From NCBI GenBank assembly GCA_030765665.1, contig JAVCCD010000290.1, positions 1 to 15,735 on the forward strand: 15,735 bases of DNA, given 5' to 3'. Shown here one piece after another: positions 8,279 to 15,735 of this stretch. The notes beneath the pieces were generated by a model. It was given only the letters and a program-made list of their open reading frames with translations, was not told the DNA's origin and did no database searches. The DNA is from Candidatus Tenebribacter mawsonii (GTDB lineage: Bacteria > Cloacimonadota > Cloacimonadia > Cloacimonadales > TCS61). Position numbers and translations under genes: made by a program. Each line of letters begins with the position of its first letter. Within the stretch, counting starts at the first letter, position 1.

Positions 8279-9544
8279 TTATTCAAAATAGTAAATTGCT
8301 TTTATGGGATCTATCTTGGAAGCTTTATAAGCTGGATAAAAACCGGAAGCTAATCCTATAAATAATGAAAACGCTAAACCAAGTAGGATTCCTTCGATTG
8401 GTACTGGAAAACTGAATTTAATTAATGATGATACTATTTTGATCAGCAATGTTGAGAAAAAAATCCCTCCAAAAGCACCCATTATAGAAAGAGTTAACGC
8501 CTCAAGAATAAATAAGAGAAAGATATCATAATCTGTTGCTCCAATACTCTTTCTGATACCTATCTCTTTCATTCTTTCATTAATGGAAATAAGCAATGTG
8601 CTGAATAAACCGATTCCACCAACTATAAGTGAAATGGATGTGATAGCTGAAAGTGTTATGTTAAATTGGTTCATCTTTTCATTGATCTCTTTAGTTATAT
8701 TCATCATCAAGGCACCGATATTATTAAAAGAAAAATCATGTCCCATATTATGACTGACCAGCAGGTTCTGACGAGTTGAATTTTTCATAGAAGAAAATTC
8801 ATTCTCATTTTCAGCTTGTAGATAGAGATAATCTATCGCATTGTTAGATCTCAAATATTTAGCTCCGGTAGAGAGAGGAATATAAACAGCTTCAAGGTCT
8901 CGCTGTCTTTGCCATGAGTTAAAATTGATACCATTAGAATTAAGTTTATCATTGTCAAGAATCCCAATAACCTTGTATCGTAAATTTCCAACACTGATTT
9001 TTTCACCTAATGGATTTTTACCTTCAAAATATTTATCGGCAAAATTATAACCAATTATACATACCTTTAATGAATTAAGATTCTCAAACGAATTGAAGAG
9101 TCTCCCTGACTTTATGTTATAAGTCTTGCTCTGAAAAAATGCGTTATTTGTTGCTCTAAGACTTAAGTTTTCTTCCTTATCTTTAAATAAGTATTTTTGC
9201 CAGGTGTCAATTTGACCATATACATATTTTGATTTTACATTTTTTTTAATGTGCATGTAATCTTCAAAGGTTAGCGGTTTCACTTCACGCGGTATCCTCC
9301 TGAATCGATGTCTTCGATGGCTGGAAACGTTTTCTTCTCCAGCAGAAGGGTAAATAATAAGTGAGTTATTCCAGCCCATTTCTTTCATCTGCTCATTAAT
9401 TAATGTTTTCATCCCATAAATTGTAGAGAACATCGTTACAACAGCAAAAACACCGATAATAATTCCGAGTAACGTCAAGAAAGAGCGCAACTTATGTGTA
9501 AAAATGTTCTGAATACTGCTACCTAAACTTTCTGAAAAATACAT
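8279..9544 (-). CDS. MacB/FtsX-type ABC transporter permease
   Basis: The 421-residue protein has the four-span layout of the MacB/LolC/FtsX permease superfamily: a first membrane span at about 21-43, a large extracytoplasmic MacB-like domain (about 45-290), and three spans near 298-320, 341-372 and 383-404. The juxtamembrane NERMKEIGIRKSIGA (322-336) and the tail GFYPAYKASKIDPIKAI (401-417) are typical of this family. Such permeases work with a cytoplasmic ATPase and drive export, lipoprotein release or envelope remodelling by mechanotransmission rather than classic import. No ATP-binding domain is fused here and none is encoded nearby. It begins 9 nt after the topA stop and is the last gene of the secA-led run, facing the diguanylate cyclase. 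Substrate cannot be told from the sequence. Confidence 0.9.
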   Translation of the reverse strand: MYFSESLGSSIQNIFTHKLRSFLTLLGIIIGVFAVVTMFSTIYGMKTLINEQMKEMGWNNSLIIYPSAGEENVSSHRRHRFRRIPREVKPLTFEDYMHIKKNVKSKYVYGQIDTWQKYLFKDKEENLSLRATNNAFFQSKTYNIKSGRLFNSFENLNSLKVCIIGYNFADKYFEGKNPLGEKISVGNLRYKVIGILDNDKLNSNGINFNSWQRQRDLEAVYIPLSTGAKYLRSNNAIDYLYLQAENENEFSSMKNSTRQNLLVSHNMGHDFSFNNIGALMMNITKEINEKMNQFNITLSAITSISLIVGGIGLFSTLLISINERMKEIGIRKSIGATDYDIFLLFILEALTLSIMGAFGGIFFSTLLIKIVSSLIKFSFPVPIEGILLGLAFSLFIGLASGFYPAYKASKIDPIKAIYYFE

Positions 9545-9553
9545 TTAACCTGC

Positions 9554-11770
9554 TTAATAAACAATATTTTTACATTTTGGGCATTCTTTGAAGTCACCCT
9601 TATCTTTTGTCTTCTTCTCTTCTAAGTAATGATTCCCACATTCCGGACACGAAAGTGCAACTGGTTTGTTATTAGTTATGAATTTACATTCAGGGTAATT
9701 TGAACATGAATAGAAGAACCTGCCTTTACTGTTTTTCTTCTCAGTAATTTGTCCATCTTCACAATCAGGACATTTTATTCCAATTGTGAAAGGTTCTGTA
9801 TGCTTGCATTTTGGGTAATTCGAACATGCGATGAACTTGCCGAATTTTCCTTCTTTCAGAATTAGATCAGAATCACATTTTGGACATTTTTTATCAAGTA
9901 TTTTGGGTTTTAATATCTCTATGAGACCTTCATCATTTCTTGTAAAATTCTTTATATTTTTACACTCTGGGAAATTAGAACATGCTAAGAATTGACCATT
10001 TCTTCCCCACTTCAAAACCATCATGCTCCCACATTTTTCGCATTTGATATCTGTTTCCTCTACTGCACTCTGTTTTGCCTTTTTAAAATCTACCTCAGAT
10101 ATCAAAGCATTCAAAGATTCATAATATTGTTTAAGAAGACTGTGCCATTCAACTTCACCATACATCACTTTATCGAGACTATCTTCCATTGCAGCAGTAA
10201 ATTCTACATTAAAAAATTCATGAAAATGGGATACTAGAAGTTTATTCACAGTCAACCCTAATTCTGTTGGATGAAATCTTTTTGCTTTTAGTAGAACGTA
10301 ATTTCTTAATCTAATGGTATTGGTAATTGCAGCATATGTAGATGGACGTCCAATACCTTTTGACTCTAACTCTTTTATTAAGAGGGCTTCTGTATATCTT
10401 GAAGGTGGTTTTGTAAAACTTTGTTTCGAAGAAGTCTCTTTAGACCTCAGAATGTCATCTTTAGCATATGCATTATCGATTTTCTCACCAAGGATAACTT
10501 TTGTATGTGGGAATGCAACTAAAAATCCTTTATCTTCAATAGAACTTCCACTCGCTACAAATGTTGCATCTCCAATCTTTATTGTAAGTTCTTTATTATT
10601 CATTTTAACTGGTAACATCTGAGTTGCAATAAATTTCTGCCAGATCATAGTGTATAAATTAATTTGATCTTTTGTCAGATATGGTTTTATACTTTCTGGT
10701 GTGTTTGAACAATTTGTTGTTCTTATAGCTTCATGGGCATCTTGAGCTGAAGTTTTGTTTTTAAAATAACGAGGTTTAGGATTTAAACTCTTTTCACCAT
10801 AACGTTCTGATATCAATTTTCGAGAATTGTCAATTGCTTCCTGTGATACTCTTAAGGAATCTGTACGCATATATGTAATGAGACCAACAGAATCTTGAGA
10901 AAGTTCAATACCTTCATAGAGCTGTTGTGCAACCATCATTGTTTTCTTTGCAGAGAAATTTAATATTCTGGCGGCATCCTGCTGTAATGTACTTGTTATA
11001 TATGGAGGTCCCGGATTTATTGTTCTCACAGATTTTTTTATCGATTTGATTACGTATTCATCTGTTCTAATGGCATCAAGAAGAACATTTGCTTCTATTT
11101 CAGTTTTAAAATTCGGTTTTTTATCTTTCCATTTTTTTAATGTTGCTTTGAATTCCGGAAGTTTGTCTTTATAGAGAATAGCATAAACATTCCAAGATTC
11201 AACGGGTTCAAATTTACTAATCTCTTCTTCACGTTCACATATTATTCTCAGTGCTACAGATTGTACTCTTCCCGCACTGAGGTTTTTTGTTACAATTTTC
11301 CATAATACAGGACTTACATTATAGCCAACAATTCTATCCAGGATTCTTCGAGCTTGTTGAGAATCAACTTTCTTTTGATCAATCTCCCCAGGATTTTCTA
11401 TAGCTTTTATTATTGCTCCTTTAGTGATCTCGTTAAAAATGATCCTGTGAACTTTTTTATCTTTTATCTCTTTTTTAAGAACTTCTGCAAGGTGCCATGC
11501 AATAGCTTCTCCTTCGCGGTCATGATCTGATGCAAGGTAGATACTATCAGCATCTTTTGCAGCAAGTTTGAGATCTTTAATGATCTTCTTTTTGGTTGGA
11601 TCTACAACATATTTTGCTTTAAAATCATCACTCGGGTCTACACCAAAATTTTTCTTTGGGAGATCACGAATATGACCATTTGATGCTTTTATGATAAATT
11701 TATTTTGCAAAAATTTTCCGATTGTCTTTGCTTTGGCTGGTGACTCTACTATTATTAAATTTTTTCCCAT
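9554..11770 (-). CDS. topA: TopA, DNA topoisomerase I (type IA)
   Basis: The enzyme relaxes negative supercoils by passing one strand through a transient break held on a tyrosine. The Toprim domain opens with IVESPAKAK (7-15, E9) and carries the metal motif SDHDREGE (D82, D84, E86). The catalytic tyrosine is Y300 in GLITYMRTDS. Later conserved blocks include AHEAIR (345-350) and the GIGRPSTYA stretch (472-480). The C-terminus has four zinc ribbons with cysteines at 577/580/597/603, 629/632/649/655, 667/670/689/695 and 708/711/730/733. The first three end in CSN[YF]PxC; the fourth has CPKC instead. The full length is 738 residues. Its ATG follows the smg stop after one base, so the two are probably translationally coupled. 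Confidence 0.98.
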   Translation of the reverse strand: MGKNLIIVESPAKAKTIGKFLQNKFIIKASNGHIRDLPKKNFGVDPSDDFKAKYVVDPTKKKIIKDLKLAAKDADSIYLASDHDREGEAIAWHLAEVLKKEIKDKKVHRIIFNEITKGAIIKAIENPGEIDQKKVDSQQARRILDRIVGYNVSPVLWKIVTKNLSAGRVQSVALRIICEREEEISKFEPVESWNVYAILYKDKLPEFKATLKKWKDKKPNFKTEIEANVLLDAIRTDEYVIKSIKKSVRTINPGPPYITSTLQQDAARILNFSAKKTMMVAQQLYEGIELSQDSVGLITYMRTDSLRVSQEAIDNSRKLISERYGEKSLNPKPRYFKNKTSAQDAHEAIRTTNCSNTPESIKPYLTKDQINLYTMIWQKFIATQMLPVKMNNKELTIKIGDATFVASGSSIEDKGFLVAFPHTKVILGEKIDNAYAKDDILRSKETSSKQSFTKPPSRYTEALLIKELESKGIGRPSTYAAITNTIRLRNYVLLKAKRFHPTELGLTVNKLLVSHFHEFFNVEFTAAMEDSLDKVMYGEVEWHSLLKQYYESLNALISEVDFKKAKQSAVEETDIKCEKCGSMMVLKWGRNGQFLACSNFPECKNIKNFTRNDEGLIEILKPKILDKKCPKCDSDLILKEGKFGKFIACSNYPKCKHTEPFTIGIKCPDCEDGQITEKKNSKGRFFYSCSNYPECKFITNNKPVALSCPECGNHYLEEKKTKDKGDFKECPKCKNIVY

Positions 11771-11771
11771 T

Positions 11772-12206
11772 TTAGTTTATCTCTTCATCAAAATTTATTT
11801 CATTTTCCTGAATGAAGAATAAGTCTAGTAAATCTCTTACAGACACATCTTCAATCCCAGAAAAAATGATGTAGTTAACAACATTATCGACCATTTCTCT
11901 AGTAATCTTCTTCTTTAAAAATCCATTGAGTTGAATGGAAAGAGTAATTACTTTTTCAAAAATTTCTTTGTTTATAGATCCTAGCTTAAGCAGATGGATC
12001 AAGTATCCAAAAGCATCTGTTGTTATTATTCTTCGCTCTTCTTCACCAAGAATTCTGTTATATTTTTTTGATCCCTGACTAACACTTAATGAATCCATCA
12101 ATTCAGTTACTTCATCTTCTGAGAGTCCAAGTTTTTTTAGTTCTTTTCTTGCTGGCTTACCAGCAAGAATTGACTTAAAAATTTCTTTAGTTTCAATCTC
12201 CGACAT
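11772..12206 (-). CDS. smg: Smg / DUF494 family protein
   Basis: This is a small acidic protein of 144 residues with no signal sequence or membrane span. The centre resembles E. coli Smg: RILGEEERRIITTDAFGYL (51-69), then LLKLGSINKEIFEKVITLSIQL (72-93), which matches in pattern the Smg segment that begins RIYTPEECERL. The C-terminal half is helical. The biochemical role of the family is not established. The position between secA and topA supports the call: in E. coli smg lies beside yrdD, which encodes topoisomerase-type zinc ribbons. A good ribosome binding site, AGGAAGG at 12216-12210, precedes the ATG. The gap from the secA stop is 30 nt. The N-terminal 45 residues match the known family less clearly. 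Confidence 0.8.
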   Translation of the reverse strand: MSEIETKEIFKSILAGKPARKELKKLGLSEDEVTELMDSLSVSQGSKKYNRILGEEERRIITTDAFGYLIHLLKLGSINKEIFEKVITLSIQLNGFLKKKITREMVDNVVNYIIFSGIEDVSVRDLLDLFFIQENEINFDEEIN

Positions 12207-12236
12207 TTTCCTTCCTATTTTATAATCTGTTCCGAT

Positions 12237-15200
12237 CTAGTTAATCTTACCGCAACATTTTTTATATTTTTTCCCACTTCCGCAAGGACATGGATCATTT
12301 CTACCAATTTTTTCTCCAACTGAACGTGGTTGAAGTTTCTGCTTTTCAGGTGCATTTGTAGTCACATTTGGTTCCTTTTGTTGAGGAACATCAAATGCTG
12401 AGCTTGATTCATGGCGTTGTTTAGCCATTTCTAAAAAATCTTGTATCTTTTCTGGCGCAATAATATAAGTTGTAAAGACTTTTTTTGTGACAGCCATATT
12501 TATGTTAGAAACTAAAGTCTGGAATAAATGAAATGATTCCTTCTTATATTCAATGAGTGGATCCTTCTGCCCGTAAGCTCTCAAACCAATTCCATCTTTC
12601 AGTAGATCCATCTCATGTAGGTGATCTCGCCACAATTCATCAACAACACCAAGCAGAACACGCCTTTCTATCTCGCGTAACTGCTCAGAAGTAAGGTCAT
12701 CTTCCCTCTTCTGGTAAGCATCTAGGACACCTTCGTACAAGTTATCTAATAATGTTTCGTATCTCATTCTATCTGTTACAATGTTTTGTTCATATAAAAT
12801 CACATTCATATTGGAACGTATCCAACTTAAAATCTCAGAAATATTCCAATCTTCTGAATAATTCTCATCTACAATTATACTGTCCACGATATCAGCTATT
12901 GTATCCTTAATCATTTCAATTATTTCAAATTTTAGATCATATCCTTTAAGAACGTTCCTACGATAGTTGTATATCACATTCCGCTGCTGATTCATTACTT
13001 CATCATATTTAATGAGCTGTTTTCTACTCTCAAAGTTATAAGATTCTACTCTTTTTTGTGCTTTTCCAACAGCCTTTGTCATCCAAGGATGAACAATTGC
13101 TTCACCCTTTTTAAGCCCCATTTTAATCATCATTGGTCCAATTTTTTCTGATCCGAAAAGACGCATTAGATTATCTTCTAATGATAGATAAAACCGCGAA
13201 GTACCAGGATCACCCTGCCTTCCGCTACGACCTCGAAGCTGCCTATCGATCCTTCGGCTTTCATGACGTTCCGTTCCAATGACATGCAATCCATCTAAGG
13301 GTAATCCATAAGGATACTCTTCTGTAGTCTTTTCCGAGAGACCGATGTATTTACTTTTTTCTTGTGTGACCACCGTTTCTCCAAGCTTAATATCAGTTCC
13401 TCTACCTGCCATATTTGTTGCAATAGTAACTGCCCCAGGTTCTCCAGCAGATTTTATTATTTCAGCTTCTTGTTCATGATATTTAGCATTAAGAACACTA
13501 TGTTTTATACCTCGTCTTCTTAGCAGCCTGGCTAATGTTTCCGAAACTTCTACAGATACTGTTCCCACTAAAACTGGTTTATTATTTTCATACCAATATT
13601 CAATTTCATCTAGTATTGCCTGATATTTTTCGTTTTTAGTTATATATATTACATCGTTATGGTCAATTCGTGAAATTGGAACATTAGTAGGGATAACACT
13701 AACTGAGAGATTATAAATCTCCATAAATTCAGCCTCTTCGGTTATTGCAGTTCCTGTCATTCCAGCAAGTTTATCATACATACGGAAATAATTCTGCAAA
13801 GTAATAGTCGCAAAAGTTTGAGTGGCTTCCTCAATTTTAACATTTTCCTTTGCTTCCAAAGCCTGGTGAAGTCCATCGCTGAATCTTCTTCCTTGCATCA
13901 TTCTTCCAGTAAATTGATCAACTATCATAACTTTATTATCAACAACTACATAATCCACTTCTTTTTCGAAAAGAACATAAGCCTTAAGCAATTGTTTAAT
14001 ATTATGAAGTTTCTCACTTTTATCCATGAATTTAAAAGTCTCTTCTTCTTTTTTCTTAGCTTTCTTTTGGAAGGAAAGGCTTTCATCTGCATCTATCTCA
14101 TCAAGAATTTCATCTAAACTTCTCATTACAAATAGATCTGTTTCTTTTTGTGAGACCAGATTATTTCCTTTATCACTTAGTTCGACGCTATTTTGTCTTT
14201 CTTCAACTACATAAAAAAGCTCTTCATCAAGTGTATGCATCTTCTTATCACGCAAGTAATAACCTTCAAAATCTGTAACTAGTTTTTTTAATTCACCTTC
14301 TTTCATTAATTTAGTGAATGATACATTTTTTGGTGCAGCTCTTTTTACTAGAAGTAATAATTTCCCAACAACGTCACCGTCATATTGTTCTTGTTTCAAT
14401 TCACTTTTGATTTCAGAGATATATCGATTTACAATAACATCCTGTGCATTAAATAATTGTAAGATTACAGGTCTTAATTCCTTGAAGAAATTCTTGCTTT
14501 CATGAACCGGACCACTAATTATCAGGGGTGTTCTTGCCTCATCAATAAGTACACTGTCTACTTCATCAACTATTGAATACTGTAATTTTCGTTGAACTAG
14601 TCGTTTCTCTGCAACAGCCATATTATCTCGTAGATAATCGAAACCAAATTCACTATTTGTTCCGTAAGTTATATCACATTTGTACGCTTCTTTTTTCTCT
14701 TCACTGCTCATTCCTCCGACATTACAACCTATAGTTAAACCATGGAATTCAAATATTGGAGTCATCCATTCAGCATCTCGTTGAGCTAAGTAATCATTGA
14801 CCGTTATTAGATGAACACCTCTACCTAGTAGCGCATTCAAAAAAAGTGGCATAGTTGCAACAAGTGTTTTGCCCTCTCCAGTTGCCATCTCTGTTATTTT
14901 ACCCTCGTGTAGAACAATAGCACCAATAAGCTGAACATCAAATGGCATCATAAACCAAGTTTCTTTATCACCACGCACTTCATATTCATATCCTACCAAA
15001 CGACGACACGTATCCTTAACTATTGCATAAACTTCCGGTAATTTATCATCAAGAGTACTTTGAGTTTTATTTTTTAGGTTTAACGTAAGACTATCTATAT
15101 TATTCCCAAGGCTTATTTTCTTATTTTCATCCGATTCAATCTGGTATTCTTCGTTCAGTTCATCGAGCTCATTTTCAAGTGGCTTAAGAACACCTTGAAT

Positions 15201-15359
15201 ATCTTGTGCTATTTCCTGTATTCGGTTTCTGATCTCTACATCAGAAAGACTTTTTAATGAATCATAGATTGTATTTATCTCGGAAATCCTGGGTTGAATT
15301 TTCTTTGCTTCACGTGCGTCACGATTTCCGAATATCATCTGCGTTATCTTATTTATCAT
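12237..15359 (-). CDS. secA: SecA, preprotein translocase ATPase
   Basis: SecA is the cytoplasmic motor that pushes unfolded preproteins through SecYEG. I start it at 15359 (1040 residues): MINKITQMIFGNRDAREAKKIQP aligns with the usual SecA N-terminus, and AGAAAGGA lies 10 nt before it. The frame is open to an ATG at 15404, but those 15 extra residues (MQKKDCSNFRKENYV) are unlike SecA. In the 1040 numbering: Walker A ATGEGKT 159-165, DEVDS 265-269, YFRMYDKLAGMTGTA 524-538, NMAGRGTD 649-656, QLRGRSGRQGDPG 707-719, and a C-terminal zinc motif CPCGSGKKYKKCC at 1024-1036 for SecB and ribosome contacts. Two insertions relative to E. coli SecA are seen: a charged, probably coiled-coil stretch at about 55-105 and an enlarged segment at about 290-455. 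Similar enlargement is typical of Bacteroidetes-type SecA. It heads the secA-smg-topA-permease operon. Confidence 0.98.
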   Translation of the reverse strand: MINKITQMIFGNRDAREAKKIQPRISEINTIYDSLKSLSDVEIRNRIQEIAQDIQGVLKPLENELDELNEEYQIESDENKKISLGNNIDSLTLNLKNKTQSTLDDKLPEVYAIVKDTCRRLVGYEYEVRGDKETWFMMPFDVQLIGAIVLHEGKITEMATGEGKTLVATMPLFLNALLGRGVHLITVNDYLAQRDAEWMTPIFEFHGLTIGCNVGGMSSEEKKEAYKCDITYGTNSEFGFDYLRDNMAVAEKRLVQRKLQYSIVDEVDSVLIDEARTPLIISGPVHESKNFFKELRPVILQLFNAQDVIVNRYISEIKSELKQEQYDGDVVGKLLLLVKRAAPKNVSFTKLMKEGELKKLVTDFEGYYLRDKKMHTLDEELFYVVEERQNSVELSDKGNNLVSQKETDLFVMRSLDEILDEIDADESLSFQKKAKKKEEETFKFMDKSEKLHNIKQLLKAYVLFEKEVDYVVVDNKVMIVDQFTGRMMQGRRFSDGLHQALEAKENVKIEEATQTFATITLQNYFRMYDKLAGMTGTAITEEAEFMEIYNLSVSVIPTNVPISRIDHNDVIYITKNEKYQAILDEIEYWYENNKPVLVGTVSVEVSETLARLLRRRGIKHSVLNAKYHEQEAEIIKSAGEPGAVTIATNMAGRGTDIKLGETVVTQEKSKYIGLSEKTTEEYPYGLPLDGLHVIGTERHESRRIDRQLRGRSGRQGDPGTSRFYLSLEDNLMRLFGSEKIGPMMIKMGLKKGEAIVHPWMTKAVGKAQKRVESYNFESRKQLIKYDEVMNQQRNVIYNYRRNVLKGYDLKFEIIEMIKDTIADIVDSIIVDENYSEDWNISEILSWIRSNMNVILYEQNIVTDRMRYETLLDNLYEGVLDAYQKREDDLTSEQLREIERRVLLGVVDELWRDHLHEMDLLKDGIGLRAYGQKDPLIEYKKESFHLFQTLVSNINMAVTKKVFTTYIIAPEKIQDFLEMAKQRHESSSAFDVPQQKEPNVTTNAPEKQKLQPRSVGEKIGRNDPCPCGSGKKYKKCCGKIN

Positions 15360-15369
15360 AACATAATTT

Positions 15370-15377
15370 TCCTTTCT
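15370..15377 (-). promoter_or_regulatory. secA ribosome binding site that decides the start
   Basis: Read on the minus strand this is AGAAAGGA, 10 nt before the ATG at 15359. No comparable site precedes the longer-frame ATG at 15404. With the protein alignment it supports the inner start. Confidence 0.6.
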
Positions 15378-15493
15378 GAAATTTGAACAATCCTTTTTTT
15401 GCATGTTTGCTTGTCAAATTAATTACAAATGCAATTATTAATCTTGACGTGAAAATAGATTTTGTAGTTTTAGTAAATCAGGCACATTTAAAA

Positions 15494-15498
15494 AGGAG
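15494..15498 (+). promoter_or_regulatory. ribosome binding site of the comEA-like gene
   Basis: AGGAG inside AAAAAGGAGAT lies 7 nt before the ATG at 15506. It fixes the start of the truncated gene at the window end. Confidence 0.65.
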
Positions 15499-15505
15499 AT
15501 AACTT

Positions 15506-15735
15506 ATGAGTAAAAATTTGATATCTACTATAATTATTTTTGCTTTCATCCTTGTTATTATAATATTGTTAATTATTGTATTTCAGAGAATATCATATAA
15601 CAAAATATTATTTCAAAAAATTACAGAACCAACAGAACAAGAAGTGATCACAAAGATTAATATTAACAATGCTGATATCGAGAAATTGATAAAACTTCCT
15701 GGAATTGGTCAAATAAAAGCTAAGGCAATTATGAA
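15506..15735 (+). CDS. ComEA-like membrane-anchored helix-hairpin-helix protein (3' truncated)
   Basis: Only the first 76 codons are present. An N-terminal membrane anchor (about 5-27, rich in I, L and V) follows a short MSKN start. A linker leads to KININNADIEKLIKLPGIG at 50-68 and QIKAKAI at 69-75. This is the typical start of a ComEA-type helix-hairpin-helix DNA-binding domain, where LPGIG is the hairpin. ComEA proteins bind incoming double-stranded DNA outside the cytoplasmic membrane during natural transformation. Many bacteria also have short HhH proteins of this form with no proven transformation role, so the function is only probable. The gene is divergent from secA, and its 3' end and partners lie outside the window. 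Confidence 0.85.
   Translation, partial: MSKNLISTIIIFAFILVIIILLIIVFQRISYNKILFQKITEPTEQEVITKININNADIEKLIKLPGIGQIKAKAIM

Larger units (their letters stand above)
15360..15505. promoter_or_regulatory. divergent intergenic region between secA and the comEA-like gene
   Basis: The 146 bp between the two divergent starts must carry the promoters for both. On the minus strand a perfect TTGACA occurs at 15417-15412, but no good -10 box lies 16-18 nt below it. If used, transcription would begin downstream of the ATG at 15404, which fits the inner secA start. On the plus strand TTGACG at 15444-15449 is a possible -35 with only poor -10 candidates. I see no operator, riboswitch or SecM-like leader here. 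Confidence 0.35.

Noticed and set aside
8272..8293. Short hairpin TACTGTTTT / AAAATAGTA at the end of the permease gene
   Set aside because: The nine-pair stem has one G-T mismatch, overlaps the stop codon and has no clean T-run on the minus strand, so a terminator call is not supported.
15360..15404. Upstream extension of secA to the ATG at 15404
   Set aside because: The 15 residues are unlike SecA, no ribosome binding site precedes that ATG, and a good one precedes the ATG at 15359.

Overview
The window is an AT-rich stretch of bacterial chromosome made mostly of housekeeping genes. It carries nine confidently recognised protein genes, two of them cut by the window edges, plus one doubtful small reading frame. 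I saw no tRNA, rRNA, CRISPR array, insertion sequence, integrase or phage gene. Several features point to a diderm bacterium of the Fibrobacteres-Chlorobi-Bacteroidetes (FCB) breadth: a DUF2723 membrane protein with a helical-repeat tail, a SecA enlarged by two insertions, and a DUF494/Smg protein next to topoisomerase I. A low-GC candidate phylum such as Cloacimonadota would fit, but that placement is inference and was not tested by a tree.

Left arm, + strand, 1-7999. The 3' part of a DUF2723 polytopic membrane protein is followed by uvrA (nucleotide excision repair), dapD (tetrahydrodipicolinate N-succinyltransferase), a PLP aminotransferase that overlaps dapD by an ATGA junction and may catalyse the next step of the succinylase lysine/diaminopimelate route, and a membrane-anchored TPR-GGDEF diguanylate cyclase. 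The uvrA stop codon shares bases with the dapD ribosome binding site. Spacing is 23 nt or less through the aminotransferase, and 33 nt with a strong ribosome binding site before the cyclase, so the block reads as one operon or nearly so.

Middle, about 8000-8278. This convergent gap holds a doubtful 94-codon frame and a long AT-rich inverted repeat that could act as a bidirectional terminator.

Right arm, - strand, 15359 down to 8279. The order is secA (Sec translocation ATPase), smg/DUF494, topA (topoisomerase I with four C-terminal zinc ribbons) and a MacB/FtsX-type ABC permease. Gaps are 30, 1 and 9 nt, so this is very likely one transcript starting in the roughly 146 bp region upstream of secA. 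On the other side of that region, on the + strand, a small membrane-anchored helix-hairpin-helix protein of the ComEA type begins and runs off the window.

No clearly new system is visible. The points most worth a second look are the sensor architecture of the diguanylate cyclase and its possibly frameshifted tail, the uncoupled ABC permease ending the secA-smg-topA operon, the smg-topA linkage, and the enlarged SecA, whose start is better placed 45 nt inside the longest frame.
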